Assembly (NCBI RefSeq): GCF_004379255.2
Contig: NC_056041.1
Span: 20,119,559 to 20,183,558 of the forward strand
Origin: Salvia splendens
Taxonomy: Eukaryota; Streptophyta; Magnoliopsida; Lamiales; Lamiaceae
Direction of reading: 5' to 3'
DNA length: 64,000 nt
The notes below the pieces were generated by a model. It had not been told where the DNA came from. It worked only from the letters and a program-made list of their open reading frames with translations, and ran no database searches. The translations under genes and the position numbers were made by a program. Of this stretch, positions 24,785 through 35,494 are shown one piece after another; position 1 is the first letter of the stretch, and each line of letters opens with the position of its first letter.

Positions 24785-25508
24785 GAACTAGACCAAATTA
24801 GGGTTTTTATATCTAGGTTTTTTTTTTAATGGATGAGATGTGTAAATGTATAAATTATTTTCGTTTTCATCACGAGCCTATTTTACTTCAGCCCAGGACA
24901 AATAAGTAATATAAAATATTAGAAGGATTTAACTTCATTACAGAATATATTACTTCATTATTGTAGGTTTTTACTTCATTTCAATAGTATTATTACTTCA
25001 TTCTAGTACATACAAGTTGTTTCGCGGACGGAGACGTCAAGACCATCCAGTCGACGTTATGATAGTCTCGAAATTCCAACTATGACAACAAAATGAAGTG
25101 ATAGCCTAATTGAATGGTATAATAAGCACATGAAATGATGCAATAAACAATTTGATGAAGTATGTGTTTGCATTTGAAGTCCAACTGGAATGAAGTAAAA
25201 AGTAAAAACACTGTCTAATGAAGTAATAACATTTTTTAATGAAGTAATAAACTTATTTGAATGTAAAAAGTGAATAAAGTAAAAAATCGATTCAATGAAT
25301 TCGAATGAAACATGTGTTAATCATTTCAAAACATACTGGAAGTAAATAAAAAACATACTGTAGTTTCAAGGTATTACGTACCAGAATGAAGTAATAAACC
25401 TACCAGAATGAAGTAAAATGAGCTTGTAATGAAGACCGAAAATAATTTACACATCAGCACATCTCATCAAATAAATAGATCTAATGGCCATAATCCGGTC
25501 TCTAGTTC
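24785..25508. mobile_element. MITE with about 110-bp inverted repeats and TACTTCATT arrays
   Basis: The left end GAACTAGACCAAATTAGG and the right end (reverse complement GAACTAGAGACCGGATTATG) open imperfect inverted repeats. These stay alignable for about 110 bp, through GATGAGATGTG and TAAATTATTTTCG. Inside, ACTTCATT words dominate the left half and AATGAAGTA words the right half, so the subterminal repeats are inverted too. No coding capacity. A target-site duplication was not obvious, so the superfamily is open; long repeats suggest Mutator type. Confidence 0.6.
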
Positions 25509-25904
25509 AGTCTTTAAAATTAATTCGACGTTGATCACAGAACCCCCGAGACTCATATACATAGATTGATTAAAATTTAACTGCATCTTATTGCATAATG
25601 TCTACTCTTCATTTTTAGATACTGTAATACATATGTTATTTTTTATTTATTTAAAAATACGGAAGTCATAAAAAGATAATTTTAAGTTATCTTTCCTAAA
25701 ATAAACTATGGAAACTAAAATGATCTTTGTATTTTTAATACTATATGATTGAGTTTTTTAACATACACTAATTGAATTTTGAAGTGTATGTTGATTTAGT
25801 TTTTGAGTTTATTTTACGAGATCCATGTCTAAATCCCTACAGAAACGGCTATCACAATTACTAACATTCAATTACTCATCATAAAATAACGAATCTCCAT
25901 AAAT

Positions 25905-26121
25905 CACATTTTTTTTTCATTTCATTTCATTTCATTTCTAGTTTTTCGTATTTTCACAATTCATCTCATCATATTTTTGGTATTTTCCTTAGATAAATGA
26001 AGTGTATTTTACGCCAAATCACATTTTTTTTTCATTTCATTTCTAGTTTTTCGTATTTTCACAATTCATCTCATCATATTTTTGGTATTTTCCTTAGATA
26101 AATGAAGTGTATTTTACGCCA
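25905..26121 (+). repeat. Tandem duplication of about 110-120 bp upstream of IleRS
   Basis: The block running from AAATCACATTTTTTTTTCAT to GTGTATTTTACGCCAAA occurs twice in direct order. The first copy has extra CATTT units. The rest of 25509-26220 is AT-rich without genes. Confidence 0.85.
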
Positions 26122-26259
26122 AACACCCAAAATCAATACATTTGGGAATATATAATTGAGTATGAATGGTAAAATAAGGTGAATTTACTGTTTCGGTCGA
26201 ATTTATCATCCAACTAAAGTAACCGTATACTCTGTCTCTCCTCAGTCCTCACCACTCCA

Positions 26260-26268
26260 AAACCCTAA
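26260..26268 (+). promoter_or_regulatory. Telo-box upstream of IleRS
   Basis: AAACCCTAA, the interstitial telomere motif enriched in promoters and 5' leaders of plant translation genes, lies 49 bp before the start codon, next to a CT-rich stretch (TCTGTCTCTCCTCAG). The motif is seen directly; its role is inferred from its known enrichment. Confidence 0.55.
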
Positions 26269-26316
26269 ACGCCCAAACCCGGCTGCGGCGGCGCCGATCA
26301 TCCATCAAATTCATCA

Positions 26317-29300
26317 ATGGAGGACGTCTGCGAGGGAAAGGACTTCTCGTTCCCCTCCGAGGAAGAGAAGATCCTCTCATGGTGGGACGATATCGACGCC
26401 TTCAAAACCCAGCTCGACCGCACCAAATCATTTCCCGAGTATGTCTTCTACGACGGCCCTCCCTTCGCCACCGGCCTCCCCCACTACGGCCACATTCTCG
26501 CCGGAACAATCAAGGACATCGTCACTCGCTACCAGTCCATGACTGGGCATCACGTCACCCGGAGATTCGGCTGGGATTGCCACGGGTTGCCGGTGGAGCA
26601 TGAGATTGATCAGAAATTGGGGATTAAGAGCAGAGAAGATATTCTCAAGATGGGGATCGGGAATTACAACGAAGAGTGCCGGGGGATTGTGCAGAGGTAT
26701 GTCGGCGAGTGGGAGAAGACTGTGGTCAGAATGGGGAGGTGGATCGATTTTAGGAATGATTATAAAACTATGGATTTGAAATTCATGGAGAGTGTGTGGT
26801 GGGGGTTTGCGCAGTTGTTTAAGAAGGACCTTGTTTACAGAGGATTTAAGGTAATGTATTAACACCTTCAATATTTGAGTTCTATATTGACCTGATTGTG
26901 CTTCTCTATTTTGGATTGAGGAACTACTGTATTTAGACATTTGATTCGTATTATGTTACTGTTTTTGGATAAATTTTTCGGATTTTATTGTGCAGGTCAT
27001 GCCGTATAGTACTGGCTGTAAAACTCCTTTGTCAAATTTTGAAGCCAATTCCAATTATAAGGAGGTTCCTGACCCCGAAATAATGGTGGCTTTTCCAGTG
27101 GTGGATGACGCTGATGGTGCGTCATTCGTTGCGTGGACAACGACGCCATGGACACTGCCTAGCAATCTTGCACTCTGCGTCAATGCTGGTTTTACCTATG
27201 TTAAGGTCCGAAACAAGTTTAATGGCAAAGTTTTTGTGGTTGCTGAATCTAGATTATCGGAACTTCCTGTTGAAAAAGGGAAGAAGAGTGTGCCGGATGC
27301 TGCTGCTGAGAATTCGAATTCAAAGCCCAAGTCGTCTGGTGGTAAAGCTAAGAATGTCGAAACATATGAAATCATGGATAAGTTTAGCGGTGCTTCTCTC
27401 GTTGGAAAGAAATATGTCCCTTTATTCAATTACTTCAGTGACTACTCTGATGTGGCATTCAAGGTTGTAGCAGATAATTATGTGACCGATGATAGCGGTA
27501 CTGGAATTGTTCACTGTGCTCCTGCATTTGGTGAAGATGATTACCGCGTCTGTCTTGGAAATGGCATTATCACCAAGGGGGAAAACCTGGTCGTGGCAGT
27601 GGACGATGATGGACGTTTCACTGAAAGAATTGTTGAATTTCACGGACGGTATGTGAAGGATGCAGATAAAGACATCATTCAGGCTGTGAAGGAGAAGGGC
27701 AGGCTTGTAAAAACTGGAAGCTTTACTCACAACTATCCCTATTGTTGGAGATCTGATACTCCCCTTATCTACAGAGCAGTGCCCAGCTGGTTTGTGGCTG
27801 TGGAAAAGATTAAGGACCAGTTGCTGGAGAATAACGAGAAGACTAGATGGGTGCCTAACTTTGTGAAAGAAAAACGTTTCCACAACTGGCTTGAGAATGC
27901 TAGAGATTGGGCAGTCAGCCGAAGTAGGTTTTGGGGCACGCCTCTTCCTTTGTGGATCAGTGAAGATGGTGAAGAGATTGTCGTCATGGATTCCATTGAA
28001 AAGCTGGAAACACTTTCTGGTGAGAAGGTAACCGACTTGCATCGTCATAAAATTGATCATATTACTATCCCTTCAAGTCGCGGTCCAAGATTTGGTGTTC
28101 TTCGCCGGGTGGAGGATGTCTTTGATTGTTGGTTTGAGAGTGGATCCATGCCTTACGCTCATATCCACTATCCATTTGAGAATGTGGAACTATTTGAGAA
28201 CAATTTCCCGGGAGATTTTGTGGCCGAGGGTCTGGATCAAACTCGTGGATGGTTTTATACTCTCATGGTTCTGTCCACTGCACTTTTTGGAAAACACGCT
28301 TTCAAAAACCTTATTTGTAATGGGCTTGTGCTGGCTGAGGATGGGAAGAAGATGAGTAAGAGGTTAAAAAATTATCCTCCACCATCTGAAGTGATAAATG
28401 ACTACGGAGCTGATGCGCTACGTCTCTACATTATAAACTCTCCAGTTGTTCGTGCTGAACCGTTGCGTTTTAAGAAGGAGGGGGTGTATGGTGTGGTAAA
28501 AGATGTCTTCCTACCATGGTATAATGCTTATAGGTTCCTTGTGCAAAATGCTAAAAGACTTGAAGTGGAGGGTCTCGCACCATTCACACCTGTTGATCAG
28601 TCCATCCTTCATAATTCCTCGAATGTCCTTGACCAATGGATTAATTCTGCCACACAGAGTTTAGTCCATTTTGTAAGGCAAGAAATGGATCTTTATAAAC
28701 TCTACACGGTGGTTCCTTATCTTGTGGAGTTTTTGAACAACTTGACAAATATATATGTTCGATTCAATCGGAAGAGGCTGAAAGGTCGTACTGGGGAAGA
28801 AGATTGCAGAGTTGCTCTTTCGACTCTGTATTATGTTCTTCTCACAGCATGTAAATCCATGGCGCCATTCACACCATTCTTCACTGAGGTTCTTTACAAG
28901 AATCTGAGGAAAGCAACCGGTGCATCTGAAGAAAGCATTCACTTTTGCAGTTTTCCTGAAGTAGAAGGAAAGAGAGGAGAACGGATTGAAGAAAGTGTGA
29001 ACCGAATGATGAAAATCATTGAGCTTGCACGTATCATCCGCGAGCGCCATAACAAGCCTCTCAAGACGCCACTAAAGGAGATGGTGATAGTTCACCCTGA
29101 TGCAGACTTCCTGGACGACATTGACAATAAGCTGAGGGAATATGTGCTCGAGGAGCTAAATGTGAAGTCTTTGGTACCATGCAATGACACTCTTAAGTAT
29201 GCTACGCTGCGTGCAGAGCCTGATTTCAGTGTGCTGGGGAAAAGGCTTGGGAAATCTATGGGTGAGATCGCAAAGGCAGTGAAGGCGATGTCAACAGAAG

Positions 29301-30007
29301 ATATCTTGGCTTTTGAAAAAGCGGGAGAGATCACTATCAAGACACACGTTTTGAAGCTCAGCGATATCAAGATAACTAGAGAGTTCAAGCCTCCTGCTAA
29401 TGTAAAGGCTGAAGATATGGATGCTAAAGGAGATGGTGATGTCTTGGTGGTATTGGACTTGCGCAGTGATGAGTCTTTGTATGAAGCTGGAGTTGCTCGT
29501 GAGATTGTGAACCGGATCCAGAAACTGCGGAAGAAAGCTGCACTTGAACCCACTGACATGGTAGAGGTCTTCTTCAAGTCATTGGATAAGGATGAAACAA
29601 CTTCTCGAGAAATTGTAGAGTCGCAGGATGCATACATCACAGGCGTGCTTGGGTCGCCATTGCTGCCACATTCCTTGCTTCCCCCCCATGCTGTGGTCCT
29701 TGCTGAAGAGAGTTACCATGGGATATCAAACCTTTCCTTCACAATCATTCTAGCAAGGCCAGCGCTTGTATTCAACTCGGATGCCATTGCTGCATTGTAC
29801 GGTGGAAGCACCAAATTCGCGCAGGGATTGCAGGCCTACTTGTTGGCGAGGGATCACCATAATTTGAAGACAGAATTTCAACATTGGAAGGGCAAGATGA
29901 AGGTTGGTTGCATTGAAGATCTGCCCCCGGTGGCTTTGGTGTTGGGTGAACACGTATTCTTGACCGTTGGTGACTACATCTCAAGCAAGAAGGGGAGCCC
30001 TCCGTGA
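26317..30007 (+). CDS. Isoleucyl-tRNA synthetase, cytosolic
   Basis: Charges tRNA-Ile with isoleucine for cytosolic translation and edits misactivated valine. Two coding exons, 26317-26850 and 26996-30007, give 1,181 residues, close to other plant cytosolic enzymes. The class I motifs are present: HIGH as HYGH (residues 56-59, in [16 protein letters not shown]) and KMSKS as KMSKR (630-634, in [13 protein letters not shown]). The CP1 editing insertion lies between them ([26 protein letters not shown]), with [13 protein letters not shown] ahead of KMSKR. The C-terminal half is the anticodon-binding region. There is no N-terminal transit peptide: the start [20 protein letters not shown] goes straight into the catalytic domain, which supports the cytosolic form. 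Several long frames on the other strand inside the gene are shadows. Confidence 0.97.
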
Positions 30008-30678
30008 TTTCCGGTGTTTCATCTTTTTTTGGGATCATTGTTGGTTGTTCTTTGCCGTTTTCTGGGATTGTCAGATTTATTTTTGTCAGCACTATCGTTT
30101 TTTTATACTCATGTTTACGCATTTTTTCCTTTGTTTCTTCGTTTTGGTTTATAGTAAGGGCACCCATCTACCGTCGATCTTAGTGACTAGTCTCTTCGAT
30201 CATTTGTAGACGCTTTAGAGGGTGCGACAAACAGTTGATCTAAGGATTTAAACATGCTCCATATCTGTGATTTGGCATTTCCTTTGTTTCTGTTTACATG
30301 ATGCTCACATGTTTATATATATACCAATGTCTTAATTTAAACATAGCTTGCAACATTTTTTCACATATGCCCCCAAATATTTATTTCCACTTCGGTTTCT
30401 GCTTTTCATTTTTCCAGCTCTCAGTCATTATTGTTCCATAAACGTCTCTCGATTATGCTAACGGCCAAATGCATATATATAATAGATGAACAAGACCAGA
30501 TAGATTAAGTTCAGAACATCCATGGCAATATATAATACTAATATTAATAATAATACAATAAACATGCGATCAATGAACAACAAAGAGAGAAATAGCAATT
30601 GATGTCACAAAAGCAGCACAATTTCCTCAATCATCAGTTTGGATACAAAGTCTAAAGCCTATGGCAGAATTATGTGTA
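30008..30678. other. Convergent 3' region between IleRS and a minus-strand gene
   Basis: T-rich 3' untranslated sequence of IleRS followed by AT-rich sequence. No further gene is seen. Confidence 0.5.
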
Positions 30679-32854
30679 CTACTGCATGCTGACATAACGA
30701 TAGTATGAAGCATCAATTTCCTTATACTTCCATCTTTTGTTCTTCAGGAAGTCCTTGAATTCATTATTCTCTTAGCAGCATCTGTTGTTAATTCTTCATA
30801 AACCTGTTGTAGAATGAGAGAATTTTGGGTGAACAACTGTAATTAATGCAGACACTTTGATTCAAGGTAGCAAAAGTGAAGAATCAAAATTTTACTATAC
30901 TTACTAGTTTCTTATAAACTTGTTGAAATGCCTTGCAAAATATTTCTGCATCAGCTGCACCCACCTAAGAAATGGACATTGCAAATATAAACAATCCATT
31001 CTTTCGAACCTTTGTTGGAATATGATTAATCTTCATTCTCTTAGAAGATAAAAATGGTAAGGCAAGACGACTTCAAAACCCAAAACTTGTCAAAAAAGTG
31101 CGTACTTAAAAGAACTCAAAACTATTGGCATCATTCACAAGACAGTTAAAAACACAACATATACCTTCTTCTCAGCAGCCGCCTTTAGTTTTCCCCAAAA
31201 TGCTTCTGTGGTTGCAAATCAACACAAGATGATTGATCAGTCACTATTCTTTAACAGAAACTCTAAGTCAACATCTGCCAATGGCATTATTTATATAGTT
31301 TTCCACACTGAATTGTTTTATAGGGATAGGGCTAAAATTGATATTTGTTTGATCCCAATCCACATTCCACACAGATAGGCAAGATCTGAAATGGTATGGA
31401 ATGGATGAATTTAAGGAGATAATTGCTCAATGAACCACAATGTTATCCAATTAACATCAATCAAGATCAGTGAGCTAGTACCTACTCAGCAGATCAGCTC
31501 TACCACAAAACTTTAATGCTAGCTCAATCAAGAGAGTTCCAATATTTAATCTCTTAAAACATAGTTAATCATAAAGACAGTGCTAGAACAGGATAGGATC
31601 TTTGTAACTGAAAGACCACAAAGATTGAAGTCAGGTTAGGGTGACCGAAACAATGCTTTATATAGTGAGTCAATTTTATGATTTAAGGGCTTTAGTTTAA
31701 TACTCTACTTCTTAAGCAACAAAATTCCTAACCAAATTAGCTACGAGATTTGTGCATTATAGTGTAATATGGTATTTAATCTCTAATATTTAAATCTAGA
31801 ATTAGTTTAAAGTTGAAGGGTCAGACATTTGTGTTATTACTATGAAACTATCAGATCCCACATATTCAACATTGGCTACCATAGGATGTATGAGAGTGAT
31901 GGTTAGAGAACAAGTAAGATACATTGAACTAGACGAGAGTTTAGACCTAGTAATATTATAAAACCAACAAGAGTTTCTCTACAAATAAGTAGGATTGCCT
32001 CACCTGTATTATCCTCAGTACTACATCCATCTTGCCGTTCCTTCAACTGAGAACATATCCAGAGGTTAGAAAACAGTGATGAAGCAAGCTTAACAGCACT
32101 GCGCAAAAAAAACTATGCAGTACCTCCAAACTTGGAGCAGGTCCAGATAATTGGCTTGAAAATTCCGAACCAGCCTGAAAACATAACTTCGCTAAACATC
32201 CACAGGTCCAAAATATTGAAAAGGAATATAGAAGGTGCACTTGCACATTACCCTTGCAGCCCATAAAATGCACAATGTTCCTATAATTAAACTGGATCTC
32301 TATAGTTATGGAACCTTTTAATTTAATCACTGGAAATGTGTAGAAAATCTCATTGCAATATGCAGCTATTCATAGAAACAGCCTGAATTAAGCCAGTGGG
32401 GAATGAATAGCACAATTGACATCCAAGAAACAAACACAGAAATGAAATGCCTTCTTATAATTAACTATCTACACACTAAATGAACTTCGAGCTCACCGAA
32501 ATAAACAGAGACACATATGATAAAAGCTTCTACAATGAGGCATGAGAAAAGTAGAAAACGTCCAGTTTAGGAAAATAAACAAGAGAAAAAAGGAAGCGCG
32601 AAAGTGTAAAGGAATTCAAGAGAAGGCGCTATTCATTCTATCTTCTAACAGATCACAATCAAAATATATTCAGCTACAAGTGTGCGAGCTAGGCTTAGTG
32701 TGTGCGAGTGTTTGAGAGCGCAGAGAGAGAGATACGCAATAATCGGGAGATCGGACGATTGGGAAGAGCTCGAGGAGCTGCCGGAATTCATTCTCGTCCA
32801 TCGGAATTCGATTTTGTATGAGATTCCCCTTCTCCTCCCCTCTTTATTTTCCAC
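30679..32854 (-). CDS. Unrecognised small multi-exon gene with a frame break in the last exon
   Basis: I do not recognise this family. Five downstream exons join cleanly in one frame: 32124-32174 (AGSEFSSQLSGPAPSLE), 32004-32046, 31165-31205 (EAFWGKLKAAAEKK), 30905-30964 (VGAADAEIFCKAFQQVYKKL) and the last from 30803. All have GT-AG borders and matching phases. A Ser-rich first exon (MNSGSSSSSSQSSDLPI, starting 32791 or 32854) precedes them; its donor is uncertain (GTAGCT or GTGATC near 32660). The last exon begins VYEELTTDAAKR and then stops at 30745-30743 in that frame. Shifting by one base, it reads NNEFKDFLKNKRWKYKEID and on to a TAG at 30681-30679, a much more protein-like tail. Either one base is missing, a later 3' splice site (after 'AAGAG') is used, or the gene is decaying. 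The product would be a small charged helical protein of about 150 residues. Confidence 0.45.
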
Positions 32855-33248
32855 GCTAATTTTGAGGGCTAATAATATTCACACATAATATTTTATACTA
32901 GTTGTTTCCATATAAAAAATTGAATTTAAACTTTTTTAGTTTTTTTTTACCTCGGGTAGGTTAAAAAGGCGTTTTTTAAATATAATTGAGAAAATTTATT
33001 CAAGTGATATACGAATGAAATCTTTTAGTATGGAGTATTTTACGCAATGATGGTATGGTTTTTAAGACCAATATCTCTTTAAAAATAGAGTAGTACTTAA
33101 TAAAAAAATTTGGTCTAATTAGTAAGGTGGGTTAGCTCCAAATCCCAGAGTTTTGGGATATTATGGAACGGAAGAAATATTATGTAAGTTGCATTATTTT
33201 TGTATGCATTTTTGTGTTGTGTGAATGTATTCTTTCGTGTGTCATGTA
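32855..33248. other. Intergenic sequence, probable promoter of the minus-strand gene
   Basis: AT-rich, no gene seen. It ends at the target-site duplication of the following hAT element. Confidence 0.4.
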
Positions 33249-33992
33249 CAGGGGCGGATCTAGAAAAAATTGCCAGTAAGGGCTCCACTAGGGCTTGAGG
33301 TGCAGTCGAGCAGAGGAGCTTTGCCGCGTTGGTGTCGCCGTGTCTCCGTGCAGCAGGCAGCAACGCTGGTGTCGCCGTGTAAAACAGAGAAGCGGCGTTC
33401 CGGGCCTTCGGATGGCGCGGGCGGCGGCTGTTCGCAGCGTCGTGCCTCGCCTCGATAGAGCGATGCGGCGTCGCCGGCAAAGAGACGTTTCAGAGATATT
33501 TTGGAATTGGGGATTTTCAGTTTTGCTGCTTTTCTCGTTTTTTTATTTACTTTTTGTTACTGAGTTATTTTTAATTAGTTATTTTGAGTAGTATTTTTTA
33601 TTTTGGGCTGAAATCAAATTTTATTTTGGACCTTTTTATGGGCTGAATTTTATTTATACTCACTTGTCTAACACTTCTTGGGCTGAATTTTATTTATTTC
33701 CTGTGATGGGCTTAATTTTATGTAACTATATATGTATTATTTAACTTTAAAGTCATCTTCCTCGGAATAATCATCCACCACTGTTAATGCTCTGCAAATT
33801 TGTACTTCTTTCATTAATCTCAGCCCTTTCTATTAATTATTTCAAGATAATTTGTTCTACATTAGCATCACCTTAATAAGGGCTTAACATGATTTTTTAA
33901 AATTTTTAAAAATTTATAAATACAAAACAAAAAAATAAAAAAAATGGGTAAGGGCTTAAGCCCTACCCTCTTATAGTGTAGATCCGCCCCTG
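33249..33992. mobile_element. Non-autonomous hAT element with 8-bp target-site duplication
   Basis: Ends are CAGGGGCGGATCTAG and GTAGATCCGCCCCTG, near-perfect inverted repeats of the widespread plant hAT type. It is flanked by the exact 8-bp duplication GTCATGTA (33241-33248 and 33993-34000). The subterminal region repeats AGGGCT / AAGCCCT words. The internal GC-rich part has short frames on both strands, none like a transposase. It is 744 bp long. Confidence 0.92.
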
Positions 33993-34000
33993 GTCATGTA

Positions 34001-34273
34001 TATGAGTGTCTTGTGTGTATGCAATGTATATTGTACGTGTCGTGTTTGTTTTCTGCGTGTGCGCACAATGAGTATTTATGAGGTAGTAGTATTTTGTTTT
34101 ACAATTATATAACAAAATTTTAAATATTTACTTTAGTTATAGAATTCAAGAAGTTAAATTTGAGAATAATACTGTATATAAAAAATTTTATGATACTAAA
34201 CAATACTACAATCCCATGATACCAATCATACTCTTATTTCTTCAAAAGGGTCAATTTCATTGTTAGGGCATTA
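34001..34273. other. Spacer between two transposons
   Basis: AT-rich sequence with GTGT-rich beginning. No gene seen. Confidence 0.4.
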
Positions 34274-35165
34274 GAGCATGTGCAACTGTAGACGGACGGC
34301 GTCCGTCCGTGCCATTGGCACGGAAGACGTCGTCTGCCGCTGCGCTTGCGCCGCTGGCACGGCGCTGCTCGATGCATCTAGCACGTCGGTGCCAGCGAGC
34401 AGGTGACGTGGCCGGACGTGATTGGGCAACGGCATAGCCGTTGCATTTGAATTTTTTTAAAAAAATCGGTTTTTAATTAAAAAATCGATTAAAAATACAA
34501 AAATATTTTTCCACTTCCCAAAAAAAATATATCCGTTTTCTACCCAATTTTAATTTTTTTTAATTTTTTTCCCTCAAAAATACACATTTTCATCTATAAA
34601 TACCCCCACTTTCACATCAAAAAATTCACACCACCTCACACCGCTCTCGTTCCCGTTCCCGTGCCCTATGCGCCACCTCCACCCCCCACCAACTCGTTGT
34701 GGGCGATTTTTGCCCAACTCAATATGGCCGATAGGTCAACTATGACCCCCTCGCAACTTCGATCGCACGAGGCCATGATATTGGACCTCCAAAAACAATT
34801 AGGGGTAGTGCCGCCGGATGAATAGTCTTCCGCGGGAATATTTTTAGTTTTAATTATGTAATTTTTAATTTTTAGTATTTTAATTATGTAATTTTTAATT
34901 TTTAGGATTTTAATTATGTAATTTTTATTTAGGATTTTAATTATGTCTTTTTTATTTTATTTGTAATTTGTAATATTATTTCGGTTTTTTAATGAATTTT
35001 AATATTATGGAAATGTTTTTATTTAAATTGAATAATAAAATGGTGGGACCCTTGTGCTCGTCCTTGCGGAAGAGCACAACTGTGGGTGTTGTGTTATAGT
35101 AGGCAAAAATAGTGGCGCCGGGCCCACAACCGTGCTCGTTGGCAAGAGCACGGTTGTGGGTGCTC
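34274..35165 (+). mobile_element. PIF/Harbinger-type deletion derivative
   Basis: Ends are GAGCATGTGCAACTGTAGAC and, inverted, GAGCACCCACAACCGTGCTC. The 3-bp sequence TTA lies on both sides (34271-34273 and 35166-35168), the Harbinger target. Inside are a TATA-like CTATAAATACCCC (about 34593), a CA-rich leader, and a short frame starting near 34723 (MADRSTMTPSQLRSHEAMIL), ending about 34824. The frame looks like the tail of a lost element gene. It is 892 bp long. Confidence 0.75.
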
Positions 35166-35494
35166 TTACACTTTAAGATCACGTTTTCTTAGATGAAGTA
35201 ACCTTTTACTATTACTCTTATGAAAAAAAGTCTCTAAACACAATAGGTTTTACTTTTTAGTAATATGTTTAGCAGTAAAGTGACACAAATTTGCATAACA
35301 ACATTCCACCAAACCAGAGTAATTTTGAGCCTCTAGATAATATTAATGATAACAGGTCATTTATGAGATTACATGTCCATCTCTTTTCGAAACCTTGAAT
35401 ACTACTATGAGAAGTGTCTCAACAATTGGATTCCTTCCCTCGTCTTATAAATGATGGTAGTATACATTGTATACCCTACTAAATATATGAATGA

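Noticed and set aside
27422..28060. 212-residue minus-strand frame, and another at 29092-29640, inside IleRS
   Set aside because: Antisense shadows of a long, strongly conserved plus-strand exon; no features of their own.
32682..32888. Plus-strand acidic frame (WEELEELPEF) opposite the unrecognised gene
   Set aside because: Complement of the Ser-rich first exon on the minus strand; no continuing exons in plus orientation.
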